A stretch of DNA of 64,000 nucleotides from positions 1 through 64,000 of the forward strand of contig JAKQKQ010000261.1 in assembly GCA_029560585.1 (NCBI GenBank), in the 5' to 3' direction. This document shows positions 25,987 through 34,866 of the stretch, one piece after another. The notes below the pieces were generated by a model. It worked only from the letters and a program-made list of their open reading frames with translations. It did no database searches and had not been told where the DNA came from. This DNA comes from Verrucomicrobiota bacterium (lineage in GTDB: Bacteria; Verrucomicrobiota; Verrucomicrobiia; JADLBR01). The translations under genes were made by a program, and so were the position numbers. Every line of letters starts with the position of its first letter. Position 1 is the first letter of the stretch.

Positions 25987-28290
25987 ATGCGCCGATTCGT
26001 TTTGTTATGGCTGTTGGTTGGGATTTCGCGGGCGGGCGGGGGGCCGTTGGCGGGTACCGAGGCGCTGGAATTTGATGGCGATCTCGCGATGCAGATGGTC
26101 GAGGGGATCGGACGATTTCTTGACAGGGAGATCGAGAAATCGGTGGCTGGGCGGGGGTCTGGGTACAAGCCGGATTTTTCGTCGGGAGAGCGGTATGCGG
26201 CCTCGGTTGAGCCGTGCCGGGTCAAGCTGAGGCGCATCATTGGGGCGGCGGATTCGCGCGAGGCGGCTCGCCTGGAGGTGATCGCGGATCCGTCTGGGCC
26301 CGCGTGGCTGGCGGTGGGCAAGGGGTATCGCGCATACGCCGTGCGCTGGGCCGCGCTCAAGGGCGTGGACGGTGAGGGGCTTCTGCTGGAGCCGATCGGA
26401 ACGCCCGTGGCCAATGTGGTTGCGGTACCGGATTGCGACTGGAGTCCGGAGATGGTGGCCGGGTTGAAACCGGGGGTGCCGGCGGTGTCGCAGTTCGCCA
26501 GACGTTTGGCGGAGGCCGGCTGTCGGGTGGTGGTGCCGCTGCTGATGGATCGGCGCGACACGTATTCCGGGAATCCCGCGATCCGCATGACCAACCAGCC
26601 TCACCGGGAGCTCATCTATCGTGCCGCGTTCGAGATGGGGCGCCACATCATCGGATTTGAGGTGCAGAAGGTGCTCGGCGCCGTGGACTGGCTTGTGGCG
26701 CGGGATGCGAGCGCGCCCAGGCGTCCGGTCGGGGTGATCGGTTACGGGGAGGGCGGCCTCTTGGCGATGCACGCGGCGGCGGTCGATACGCGCATTTCGG
26801 CGACGGCCGTTTGCGGATATTTTGGGCCGCGCGAGGCGGTCTGGCGGGAACCCATATACCGGAACGTGTGGGGGCTGCTGAAAGATTTTGGGGACGCCGA
26901 GATCGCGGCGCTCATTGCGCCACGTGCGCTGGTCGTGGATGCGAGCGCGCAACCGGACGTAAGCGGGCCCCCGCCCCCTTCCGCGGGGAGGTCGGGGGCC
27001 GCGCCGGGTATCATAACCACGCCCGACCCCACCGCCGTGGAGCGGGAGTTCCGTCGGGCGGTGAAGTTGGTCGGGCAGCTGACGTCGCCACCGGCCTTCA
27101 CATTTTTGCGCGGCGAAAGCCCGGCCGATGACGCGACGATCGGTGCGTTCCTTCGGGGCATGGGAATCGAGGCCGCGGCGGGACCCGAGGCCGGACCCGG
27201 GATATCTGCGGAAGTCGGCCTCGGCGCTCATCTCGCGGGCTCCGAGTCGCGCTTCAAGCGTCAATTCGAACAGTTGGTTGAGCACACGCAGCACCTGACG
27301 CGCGAAGGAGAGTCCCGGCGGGCGGAGTTCTGGTCGAAGGCCGATGCCAAAGACCAGTCAACCTGGGCGGCGAGCTGCAGGTGGTACCGCGATTATTTTC
27401 ACGAGGAGGTCATTGGGCGACTTCCGCCGCCAACGGCACCCATGGCGGCGAGGAGTCGATTGATTTTGGACCAGCCGAGCTTCGCCGGTTACGAGTATGT
27501 CATCGGTGTTCACCCCGGTGTTTTTGCGTCGGGCATTCTCCTCATTCCGAAGGGAATATCGTCGGGCGAGCGGCGGCCGGTCGTCGTCTGCCAGCATGGG
27601 CTCGAGGGGCGGCCCCGGGACTGTGCCGATCCGGCCGTGGACCACCGCGCGTATCACCGTTTCGCCTGCGCGCTTGCAGAGAAGGGCTTCGTGGCATGCG
27701 CGCCACAGAACCCGTATATTGGCGGCGACGCGTTTCGCGTGTTACAGCGGAAGGCGAACCCCCTCGGGAAATCCCTGTTCTCCTTCATCGTGCAGCAGCA
27801 CGATCGGCTGCTCGAATGGCTGGGCCGACAGCCCTTCGTGGATCCGGCACGGATCGGATTCTATGGGCTGAGCTACGGTGGGAAGACCGCAGTGCGGGTG
27901 CCCGCGCTGGTGGAAGGGTACTGCCTCTCGATCTGCTCCGGTGACTTCAACGAATGGATCTGGAAGAACTGCTCCGCCAGCCATCGGTACAGCTACCTTT
28001 TCACCGGAGAATACGAGATGCCCGAGTTCGATCTCGGGAACACATTCAACTACGCGGAGATGTCGTGGCTGATCTTTCCGAGGCCCTTCATGGTGGAACG
28101 CGGGCGACGCGATGGGGTGGCGCCCGATGAGTGGGTCGCCTATGAGTTCGCGCGAACCTCGCGGCGCTATGATCTCCTCGGCTCCGGCGACCGGGCGCGC
28201 ATCGAGTTTTTCGATGGCCCGCACACCATCAATGGGCAGGGCACCTTCGAGTTCCTCCACCGGCATTTGAATTGGCCGCGGGGCGAGTGA
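25987..28290 (+). CDS. Secreted tandem alpha/beta-hydrolase (acetyl-xylan-esterase-like)
   Basis: 767 residues, signal peptide then two alpha/beta-hydrolase domains. The first has GVIGYGEGGLLAM, where the GxSxG elbow carries Gly in place of Ser, so it is probably inactive. The second has an intact elbow, GFYGLSYGGKTAV, preceded by VVVCQHGLEGRP, with a likely acid and His toward the end (GPHTINGQGTFEFLH). Probably a carbohydrate esterase. Follows nagB on the same strand; may be the last gene of that transcript. The reading frame is continuous, so this is a genuine tandem, not a fusion by error. Confidence 0.8.
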   Translation: MRRFVLLWLLVGISRAGGGPLAGTEALEFDGDLAMQMVEGIGRFLDREIEKSVAGRGSGYKPDFSSGERYAASVEPCRVKLRRIIGAADSREAARLEVIADPSGPAWLAVGKGYRAYAVRWAALKGVDGEGLLLEPIGTPVANVVAVPDCDWSPEMVAGLKPGVPAVSQFARRLAEAGCRVVVPLLMDRRDTYSGNPAIRMTNQPHRELIYRAAFEMGRHIIGFEVQKVLGAVDWLVARDASAPRRPVGVIGYGEGGLLAMHAAAVDTRISATAVCGYFGPREAVWREPIYRNVWGLLKDFGDAEIAALIAPRALVVDASAQPDVSGPPPPSAGRSGAAPGIITTPDPTAVEREFRRAVKLVGQLTSPPAFTFLRGESPADDATIGAFLRGMGIEAAAGPEAGPGISAEVGLGAHLAGSESRFKRQFEQLVEHTQHLTREGESRRAEFWSKADAKDQSTWAASCRWYRDYFHEEVIGRLPPPTAPMAARSRLILDQPSFAGYEYVIGVHPGVFASGILLIPKGISSGERRPVVVCQHGLEGRPRDCADPAVDHRAYHRFACALAEKGFVACAPQNPYIGGDAFRVLQRKANPLGKSLFSFIVQQHDRLLEWLGRQPFVDPARIGFYGLSYGGKTAVRVPALVEGYCLSICSGDFNEWIWKNCSASHRYSYLFTGEYEMPEFDLGNTFNYAEMSWLIFPRPFMVERGRRDGVAPDEWVAYEFARTSRRYDLLGSGDRARIEFFDGPHTINGQGTFEFLHRHLNWPRGE

Positions 28291-28315
28291 CCTCGGAAGT
28301 TTCCAGTCGGAAATG

Positions 28316-28337
28316 ATGCCCGCCCGACGGCGGGCAT
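28316..28337. terminator. Perfect hairpin between convergent genes
   Basis: ATGCCCGCC-CGAC-GGCGGGCAT, a perfect 9-bp stem 25 bases after the hydrolase stop and 110 bases from the stop of the convergent GH27 gene. Likely transcription end for the plus-strand unit. Confidence 0.6.
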
Positions 28338-28367
28338 TCGGGGCACCACCGGGGGTGAAAATGGGAC

Positions 28368-28424
28368 GTAGGAGCGCGCTTGCGCGCGATTCGCGCATGG
28401 AGTCGCCTGCAAGCAGGCTCCTAC
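28368..28424. repeat. REP-like repeat (GTAGGAGC...GCTCCTAC)
   Basis: Begins GTAGGAGCGCGCTTGCGCGC and ends GCCTGCAAGCAGGCTCCTAC, two inward-facing units as in bacterial REP doublets. A degraded copy is at 5634-5680 and a fragment GGGCTCCTAC at about 44028. No REP-associated transposase is in the window. Confidence 0.7.
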
Positions 28425-28447
28425 TGCCCGGCATCTGAATTCTCGAG

Positions 28448-29632
28448 TCAGCGACGAGTGATCCGCACCATGATCGTGGCGCGGGGGGGGACGTCGGCCT
28501 CGAATCGCGCCCGGAACTCGCCGAGATCCTGGTGTCGCCACAGGTCGCGGATAACCGCGGGCGCATCCGGGGGCAAGGCGATCTCCTCCCAGTGCAGGGC
28601 GATGCGCGTGGCAGATTCGCCGCGGTTGAGAAGCGCGACCGCGATGGAGCCGTCCCGCAGGTCGCGCGCCCAGACCTCGGCGTCGCCGTCGTCGCGCGCC
28701 CGGCGGCCCTGTTTGCCCAGAGGGTCCTGATCGATGGCGATGGCCTCCTTGTTCGTGAGCAGGGCAAGGACATCTGGCTGGATTTTGCGGACATCGCAGC
28801 CGGCGATGAGGGGGGCCGCGAGGATGCACCACAGCGAGAACTGCGCGCGATACTGTTCTATCCCCAGGGCGCCGTTGCCGGCCATGAGCATGTCCGGATC
28901 GTTCCAGTGCCCTGGGCCCGCGGCCTTTTCCAGGCCGACCTGTTGGTCCAGGATCTGCGCGATGCCGAGGCCGCGCTCGGGGGAGGGCACATCCCACGCA
29001 TCGAGGATGTCGGGCGCTGTGCGCCACAGGTGGCCGACGGAGCGGCCCCAGCGCCACGGCTCATTCTTTCCCCATTCGCAGATGTGGAAGAGAATCGATC
29101 GCCCGGTCGCCTTGAGCGCGTCGCGCATCGTCGTGTAGGCGGCCCGAGCATTCTGCCCCCCATCGTCGCACCAGTCGTACTTGAGATAGTCGATGCCCCA
29201 GCGAGCGTATTGCCGCGCGTCCTGGAATTCGTGGCCACGGCTGCCGGGCCGGCCCTGGCATGTCTTGTGGCCAGCGCACGAATAGATGCCGAATTTGAGC
29301 CCGCGTTCATGGGCGTGATCTGCCAGCGTCTTGATCCCCGAAGGGAATCTCTCGGGGTCCGGAAGGATGTCGCCCTCGGCATCGCGCGCGATCTGCCAGC
29401 AATCATCCACGATGATGTACGCGTAGCCGGCGTCCCTCATGCCGTTGGTGGCCATGGCGTCTGTGGTTTCGCGGATGATTCCCTCATTGATGTCGCAGCG
29501 GAAATGTCCCCACGAGTTCCACCCCATGGGGGGCGTCCGCGCCTGACCATCGTCGAGCGCGCGGGCCCATGGCACCGCCAGGCAAAGGGTGGACACAAGC
29601 GCGAAGACCGGGGACGAAGGCCGGCGATTCAT
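28448..29632 (-). CDS. Secreted GH27 alpha-galactosidase
   Basis: 394 residues with signal peptide. GH27 signature TPPMGWNSWGHFRCDI, IIVDDCWQ, nucleophile Asp153 in YLKYDWCDD, acid/base Asp208 in WRTAPDI, and GHWNDPDML. Releases terminal alpha-galactose from galactosides; with the secreted mutarotase at 16922 it fits extracellular or periplasmic galactose recovery. Ends with an all-beta domain (RIALHWEEIALP). Confidence 0.95.
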   Translation of the reverse strand: MNRRPSSPVFALVSTLCLAVPWARALDDGQARTPPMGWNSWGHFRCDINEGIIRETTDAMATNGMRDAGYAYIIVDDCWQIARDAEGDILPDPERFPSGIKTLADHAHERGLKFGIYSCAGHKTCQGRPGSRGHEFQDARQYARWGIDYLKYDWCDDGGQNARAAYTTMRDALKATGRSILFHICEWGKNEPWRWGRSVGHLWRTAPDILDAWDVPSPERGLGIAQILDQQVGLEKAAGPGHWNDPDMLMAGNGALGIEQYRAQFSLWCILAAPLIAGCDVRKIQPDVLALLTNKEAIAIDQDPLGKQGRRARDDGDAEVWARDLRDGSIAVALLNRGESATRIALHWEEIALPPDAPAVIRDLWRHQDLGEFRARFEADVPPRATIMVRITRR

Positions 29633-29865
29633 CGCGGGAACACTATCATCATCACCGCCCCTGAGGAAAGGTGATCAGGGGCCCCTGACGCGGGCGCTCT
29701 TGGTGGCGCGGGCAATCCCACCGGCTGCGATGGACCCGGGCGGATGGCTGCAGGCAGGATTGCCTCCCTCAGGGTTTTCTGTGATTGGCCTGGGTGGAAC
29801 GGTCTTGAATGTTGGCGGGCGAGGGTTTGGAATGATTAATCAACATCGGAACGGAGGCTTGCGGC

Positions 29866-31110
29866 ATGGAAACACGACTGACAGATCGAAGGGGATTTTT
29901 GGCGGCGGCGGGAGGCTCGGCGGCGGTCGCCGCGATCGGGGGGGGGCTTCGGGCCGAGGAGGCGAAGCCGCAGGCGGCGGCACCGTCCGGGCCCAAGGTC
30001 AAATTCGGCCTGATCGGCTGTGGTAATCGCGGGCGATTGATCGCGAAGCTGTTTGGCCAGCATGGGGGTTTCGATGTGGTTGCCGGAGCCGACTATTTTC
30101 AGGATCGGGTTGACGAGCTGGGCAAGGAGATGAACGTGCCGGCGGACCGGCTCTACACGGGGCTGAACGGCTACAAGCGGCTGCTGGAGAGTGACGTGGA
30201 TGCGGTGGCCATCGAGACCCCGCCATATTTTCACCCGCAGCAGGCGGCGGACGCCGTGGCGGCTGGCAAGCACGTGTACGTGGCGAAACCGATCGCGGTG
30301 GATGTGCCGGGCTGCCAGTCGGTGGCGGCCAGCGGACAGAAGGCGACCGAAAAGAAGCGCGTGTTCCTTATAGATTTCCAGACCCGGGCCGACGATTTCT
30401 TCATCGAAGCACTCAAGCGGGTACACGATGGCGCGCTCGGTGAGCTGGCGTTTGGGGAGGCGGTGTATCATGCGGAGTGCCCGTTCAAGCGGATGTACGA
30501 GGGCCTGCAGAAGCCGAATCCGACGGCGGAGGATCGGCTCAGGGCGTGGGGCTTGGACAAGGTGCTTTCGGGCGACATCATCACGGAGCAAAACATCCAC
30601 ACGCTGGACGTGATGAACTGGATCATGGGCAACCAACCGCCGCTCTGGGCGGACGGCACTGGCGGGCGATCGCAGCGCCCTGTCGGGGATTGCTGGGATC
30701 ACTTCGTCTGCATGTTCCAATACCCCAAGAACGTCGGGATCACGTTCAGTTCTCGCCAGATGACGGGACACGGGACCAAGCCGGACGGCATCCGGAACCG
30801 GATGTTTGGCACCAAGGGCGTGCTGGAAACCGAGTATGGCGGCGGCGTGCTGATCCGGGGCGAGAACTTCTACCGTGGCGGGGAGAATCGCCAGATCTAT
30901 CGGACGGGCATCGTTGCGAATATTGCCACCTTCTACAAGGCGATCACGGGCGGTGATTATTCGAACCAGACGGTGGTGCCGAGCGTGCGAAGCAACCTGA
31001 TCACGCTGCTGGGACGGAAGGCCGCGTACACCGGGGAGAGGGTGACATGGGAAGCCCTCATGCAGGACGAGACGCGGCTGGCATTCGATACCGAAGGGAT
31101 GAAGGCTTAG
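29866..31110 (+). CDS. Tat-exported Gfo/Idh/MocA oxidoreductase
   Basis: 414 residues; starts METRLTDRRGFLAAAGGSAA, a twin-arginine signal, with GGAGG upstream of the ATG. Rossmann fold FGLIGCGNRGRLI, the lysine motif here AKPIAVD rather than EKP, and ITEQNIHTLDVMNWIMG in the catalytic region. Exported Gfo/Idh proteins are characteristic of PVC bacteria; how they are supplied with NAD in the periplasm is not established, though the cofactor may be bound before export. Substrate unknown. Confidence 0.9.
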   Translation: METRLTDRRGFLAAAGGSAAVAAIGGGLRAEEAKPQAAAPSGPKVKFGLIGCGNRGRLIAKLFGQHGGFDVVAGADYFQDRVDELGKEMNVPADRLYTGLNGYKRLLESDVDAVAIETPPYFHPQQAADAVAAGKHVYVAKPIAVDVPGCQSVAASGQKATEKKRVFLIDFQTRADDFFIEALKRVHDGALGELAFGEAVYHAECPFKRMYEGLQKPNPTAEDRLRAWGLDKVLSGDIITEQNIHTLDVMNWIMGNQPPLWADGTGGRSQRPVGDCWDHFVCMFQYPKNVGITFSSRQMTGHGTKPDGIRNRMFGTKGVLETEYGGGVLIRGENFYRGGENRQIYRTGIVANIATFYKAITGGDYSNQTVVPSVRSNLITLLGRKAAYTGERVTWEALMQDETRLAFDTEGMKA

Positions 31111-31165
31111 CGGCGTCCCTCGCGCACCCGTCGCGGCTGTTGTGTGGGTTTTTCAACGGGCTCTG
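31111..31165 (+). repeat. Dispersed intergenic repeat, copy C
   Basis: CGCGGCTGTTGTGTGGGTTT followed by TTCAACGGGCTCTG directly after the oxidoreductase stop; matches copy A at 7891-7948 and inverted copy B at 16520-16580. It runs directly into the ~160-base repeat at 31158. Confidence 0.7.
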
Positions 31166-31313
31166 GGAAAACCGCGCCATGAAAGCCATTTATTGGGAAA
31201 GGTCAGGCAAAGACTGGGTTTTTTCGCGGTTGCGGAGTGTGTTTCGCGGACCGGTGGCCCCAGACCCTTCAAAGTCGCGTTCGTCGGAGCGCGGTTTTCC
31301 TTTGAGCCTGCAT
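31158..31313 (+). repeat. Dispersed ~160-base intergenic repeat, copy 2
   Basis: Same ends and spacing as 15228-15386 (GGGCTCTGGGAAAACCGCGC at the left, GCGCGGTTTTCCTTTGAGCC with TGCATAT at the right; 25 of 27 bases equal at the right end). Read on the minus strand, both copies encode a similar peptide pattern (GHR-x-A-x-HT and FH-x-AVF-x-EP), but the 31 kb copy has an in-frame stop. Confidence 0.7.
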
Positions 31314-31344
31314 ATTTCACGCGGAAGCGTGAAATATGCAGGCT
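31305..31344. terminator. Perfect 18-bp palindrome between convergent genes
   Basis: AGCCTGCATATTTCACGC-GGAA-GCGTGAAATATGCAGGCT: an 18-bp perfect stem closed by GGAA, a GNRA-type loop. Lies 36 bases beyond the stop of the PEP-CTERM gene and on the far side of the plus-strand oxidoreductase, so suited to a bidirectional terminator. Related palindromes are at 15190 and 43965. Confidence 0.7.
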
Positions 31345-31379
31345 AGGTGGGGCAGACCGTTGAACGACGCGGGGCGAGA

Positions 31380-32303
31380 TCAGTTCCTTCGCCGCCGCAG
31401 GTGACCGACGGCCCAGCTGGCGACGCCGAGGCCGATAAGACTGAGCGCCGATGGTTCCGGGATGACGCCATTGAGCGTGACCCCGAGGTTCTCGATGGCG
31501 AGATACTCGTCGGTGTATGCGCTGGAGAGATTGTGAATGATCTCGATCGTCAGGGTATCAGAGGTGTGGGGTATGGCGGTGAAATTACTGAAACCGTCCA
31601 TGTTGTAGAACGAGTCGCCGATCCACGATTGCGCGAATCGATCGTTGGCGTTGGTGGGGCCGGCGGTATTGTTGGCCCATTGCTCGCGGTAGTAATTGTC
31701 GAGATTGCCATTGCCGACGAGTTTGACGATCCCGGGTCCGCTGAGGTTGTTGCCGCTGGCGGAGAACTGGAATTGCCAGAGAGTGGCGCCATCGACGCGG
31801 AGCGTGATATTCGTGTAGTCCGTAGCGTCGATCGAATCGCCGGCCGCGAGCAGGAAATCGATGTCAATGCTGGTGTGGGCGGGGAGGTTCGTGAAAGAGA
31901 GCGTCGCGGTGCCCGTGCCGCTGCCCGAGGAGCGGGCGAGATTGATTAGCCACAGGCCGGAGGCCCCGTGGTTGGTGAAGCTATCCGGGGTCTTGATCGC
32001 GGGGAGCGGGAACGTGGCGCCGCCGAAAGCCGTGTCGGTGAAGTTGCCGGGGCTGGATGGCTGGACAAGGAGATTCCCTGTTCCGGTGGCCGTGACCTGG
32101 GTGGCACCGCCAGAGAAGATGCCCACGGTCTGCCAGCCGTCCAAGGTCCACTCGGCACCGAGGGCCGAGTCGAAGTTCTGACTGTACGAGTAGTTTGTCC
32201 CTGAGCCGGGGAATTGGATGGCGCCATGACCGGGTACGGACGCCCAGAAGAACGTCGCGACGACGATAAAAACATCCCTCAGAACTGATGGCAGTTTAGA
32301 CAC
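31380..32303 (-). CDS. PEP-CTERM sorted secreted protein
   Basis: 307 residues: signal peptide (LRDVFIVVATFFWASVPGHG), a beta-rich body with many Asn, Ser and Thr, and the tail VIPEPSALSLIGLGVASW followed by LRRRRN, the PEP-CTERM sorting signal cleaved by exosortase. Such proteins are usually glycosylated surface or matrix proteins in exopolysaccharide-making bacteria. No exosortase gene is in the window. The body is not recognised beyond a lectin-like beta-sandwich appearance. Confidence 0.9.
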   Translation of the reverse strand: MSKLPSVLRDVFIVVATFFWASVPGHGAIQFPGSGTNYSYSQNFDSALGAEWTLDGWQTVGIFSGGATQVTATGTGNLLVQPSSPGNFTDTAFGGATFPLPAIKTPDSFTNHGASGLWLINLARSSGSGTGTATLSFTNLPAHTSIDIDFLLAAGDSIDATDYTNITLRVDGATLWQFQFSASGNNLSGPGIVKLVGNGNLDNYYREQWANNTAGPTNANDRFAQSWIGDSFYNMDGFSNFTAIPHTSDTLTIEIIHNLSSAYTDEYLAIENLGVTLNGVIPEPSALSLIGLGVASWAVGHLRRRRN

Positions 32304-32401
32304 TATATCGAGTTCCCGTGAAAAACCATAATCTCACGCGCCGATCTTGGAGTAAAGGTCCGAAACGCCCCTTGGGGCGGATTCGAACGCCCCTCGCCGC
32401 T

Positions 32402-33607
32402 TCAGAATTGGAGGCTCGGGGGGCGATTGGGGCTAAGCTTGAGGGAACGGCGGGGAGACGCGGCGCGGAGTTTTGCGACCAAAGCCGGGAGGGTCTCTGC
32501 GGTGCGATCGATTTCGGCATCCGTGGTGTAACCGGAGAGGGAGAACCGGATCGAGGCGCGCGCGGCGGGGGAGTCGAGGCCCATGGCGGTCAGGACGTGG
32601 GAGGGTTCGAGCGAACCTGTCGTGCAGGCGGAACCGGACGAGGCGCAGATGCCGTGGCGGTCGAGTTCCAGGAGGAGCGACTCGGCCTCGATATGGGCAA
32701 AGCTGATATTCGAGGTGTTTGGGAGACGGCGCTGGCGGTCGCCGTTGACGCGGGTGCCGGGGATGCTCGCGAGGATCGCGTCCTCGAGTTTATCGCGGAG
32801 GCGGCAGACGCGGGCCCGTCGGTCGGCCAGCCCTTCCATGGCGAGTTCGGCGGCCCGACCGAGGCCCACGATGGATGCCGTATTCTCGGTGCCGCCGCGC
32901 CGACCTTTCTCCTGACCACCGCCCAGGATATGGCTGGCGAAGCGCGTCCCTTTGCGCACGAACAGGATGCCGACGCCCTTTGGGGCGTGAAACTTGTGGC
33001 CCGAAAACGACGCGAGATCCACGTTGGCGCGCGCGAGGTCGACGGGCGCCTTGCCGAGCGCCTGGACCGCGTCGGTGTGGAAAAGGACCCCCTTCGACCT
33101 GCAGATATCGGCGATTTCATCGATGGGGAAGAGCACGCCGGTCTCGTTATTGGCCCACATGGCGGAGACGATCGCGGTCGTCGGGCCGATGGCACGCTCG
33201 ACCGCCGACATATCCAGCAGGCCGCCGGGATCGACATCGAGCCAAGTGACGGGGTGGCCAGATCGTTCGAGCGCGGCGCAGTGCCTCGTGATGGCGGAGT
33301 GCTCCACGCGCGTGGTCACGATGTGTTGGCGCCCGCTGGTGCGAATGGCGGAATTGATGGCCGCGTTGTCAGACTCGGTGCCGCAGCCCGTGAAGACGAT
33401 CTCGGCCGGATCGCATCCGAGGAGCGCCGCGACGCGCTCTCGCGCGGCGTCGATGGCCCGGCCGACCTGCGCGCCGAAGGTGTACACGCTGGAGGGATTG
33501 CCGTAGAACTCGGTGAGGAAAGGCACCATGGCCTCGAACACCTCTGGGGCGACCCGCGTCGTGGCATTGTTGTCGAGATAGATGATGTCGCGGGGCCGCG
33601 TTTCCAT
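32402..33607 (-). CDS. Cysteine desulfurase (NifS/IscS family)
   Basis: 401 residues. Takes sulfur from cysteine for Fe-S clusters or other thio-cofactors. Seen: IIYLDNNATT near the start, GCGTESDNAAIN, VEHSAI, PLP Lys in SFSGHKFHAPKG, and the persulfide Cys in ASSGSACTTGSLEPSHVL. The consensus length and the SGSACTTG loop place it with NifS/IscS group I. ATG 33607 (METRPRDIIYLD) preferred; the frame extends to 33646. Divergent from the glycosyltransferase operon. Confidence 0.93.
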   Translation of the reverse strand: METRPRDIIYLDNNATTRVAPEVFEAMVPFLTEFYGNPSSVYTFGAQVGRAIDAARERVAALLGCDPAEIVFTGCGTESDNAAINSAIRTSGRQHIVTTRVEHSAITRHCAALERSGHPVTWLDVDPGGLLDMSAVERAIGPTTAIVSAMWANNETGVLFPIDEIADICRSKGVLFHTDAVQALGKAPVDLARANVDLASFSGHKFHAPKGVGILFVRKGTRFASHILGGGQEKGRRGGTENTASIVGLGRAAELAMEGLADRRARVCRLRDKLEDAILASIPGTRVNGDRQRRLPNTSNISFAHIEAESLLLELDRHGICASSGSACTTGSLEPSHVLTAMGLDSPAARASIRFSLSGYTTDAEIDRTAETLPALVAKLRAASPRRSLKLSPNRPPSLQF

Positions 33608-33702
33608 GGCGTGACAAATGATTCGCGAATCGATTTGGAGCAGCACAGGCTACGCCCGCTTGGCCGAGAAGCAAGTTTGCCGATGATGAGAGAGTCAGAC
33701 AG

Positions 33703-34866
33703 ATGAAGATCTGCGACGTGACGCAGTTCTATTCCCCGTACGGCGGTGGCGTGCGGCGGTACATCGCCGAGAAGCAGGCCTACGTGCGCGCGCGCGGGGA
33801 CCACGAGCACGTGCTGTTGATCCCGGGCCTGCGGGACGAGTGCACGATGGAGGGGCCGTGCAAGGTACACACGATCCGCTCGCCACGGCTGGACCGGACG
33901 TCGCGGTACCGGCTGCTGTTGCGGGTGGGGGCGGTGCGGGAGATCCTGCGGCGAGAGCGGCCCGATGTGATCGAGGCCGGGGATCCCTATCACGTGGCAT
34001 GGGCGGCATGGATGGAGGCTTGTTCGCTGAAGATTCCGGTGGTCGGTTTCTACCACAGCCATTTTCCCGACGCCTATCTGAGGACGGTGAAGAAGTACTG
34101 CGGCGGTTTGGTTCACGATTTCGTGCAGGATTATGCGAAGGCGTACATCGAGAGGCTCTATGGGCGTCTGAGCCGGACGCTGGTGCCGTCGCCGCACCTG
34201 CGGGAACTGCTGGCGTCGTGGGGCGTGGGGAACACCGTAGTGGTGCGGCTCGGCGTGGATACGACCGTTTTCCGACCTGGCGACCGGGATCTGGGGATGC
34301 GAGGGCGGCTGGGCGTGCCCGAGGGCAGGATCTGCCTGCTATTCGTGGGACGCTTGGCGCACGAGAAGGGGGTGGGAACGCTGCTCGATGCTTTCAGGCG
34401 GCTGCACGCTGAAGAGCGGGGCCGTTTCCACCTGCTTGTCGTGGGGCAGGGGCCGCTGAGGAGGGATGTGGAGGCGGTGGCCCGAGAGACCGGCGCGGTG
34501 GGCTGGACCGACAATTTTCAGGATTCGGGGGAACTCGCGCGCGTGTACCGGGCGGCGGACATCTTCGTGCACCCGGGCGTGCTGGAGACCTTCGGGCTGG
34601 TGACGGTGGAGGCACAGGCGTGCGGCCTGCCGGTGGTTGGGATCCGGGGCAGCTACATGGATCGGTTGGCTTTCTGCGGGATCGAGCGGTGGGCGGAGGA
34701 GAACTCCCCGGCGGCGCTTGCGGCGGCGGTGCGGGCATTGGCCGGGGGGCCGCGGGATGAGGTCGGGGCGCTCGTTGCGGAGGCTGCCGCGGCCTACGCG
34801 TGGCCAAAGGTATTTGAGGAATTGTTTGCCGTGTATCGGCAGGTGTGCGACGAAAGAGGCCAGTGA
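33703..34866 (+). CDS. GT4 glycosyltransferase
   Basis: 387 residues, GT-B fold. N-terminal acceptor loop QFYSPYGGGVRRY, then FVGRLAHEKGVGTLLDAF and the donor-binding Glu pair in HPGVLETFGLVTVEAQACG. Probably uses a nucleotide sugar to glycosylate a lipid or oligosaccharide. First of four overlapping genes; its stop overlaps the next start by four bases (GTGA). Confidence 0.9.
   Translation: MKICDVTQFYSPYGGGVRRYIAEKQAYVRARGDHEHVLLIPGLRDECTMEGPCKVHTIRSPRLDRTSRYRLLLRVGAVREILRRERPDVIEAGDPYHVAWAAWMEACSLKIPVVGFYHSHFPDAYLRTVKKYCGGLVHDFVQDYAKAYIERLYGRLSRTLVPSPHLRELLASWGVGNTVVVRLGVDTTVFRPGDRDLGMRGRLGVPEGRICLLFVGRLAHEKGVGTLLDAFRRLHAEERGRFHLLVVGQGPLRRDVEAVARETGAVGWTDNFQDSGELARVYRAADIFVHPGVLETFGLVTVEAQACGLPVVGIRGSYMDRLAFCGIERWAEENSPAALAAAVRALAGGPRDEVGALVAEAAAAYAWPKVFEELFAVYRQVCDERGQ

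Noticed and set aside
32374-32393. tRNA-like T-arm (GGGCGTTCGAATCCGCCC on the minus strand)
   Set aside because: Stem pairing only works with an eight-base loop, no acceptor, D or anticodon arms are found around it, and it overlaps the end of the desulfurase gene region; probably a simple G/C hairpin.
32318-33706. 462-codon plus-strand open frame
   Set aside because: Antisense to the clear cysteine desulfurase; no domain or signal, typical of long shadow frames in G/C-rich DNA.
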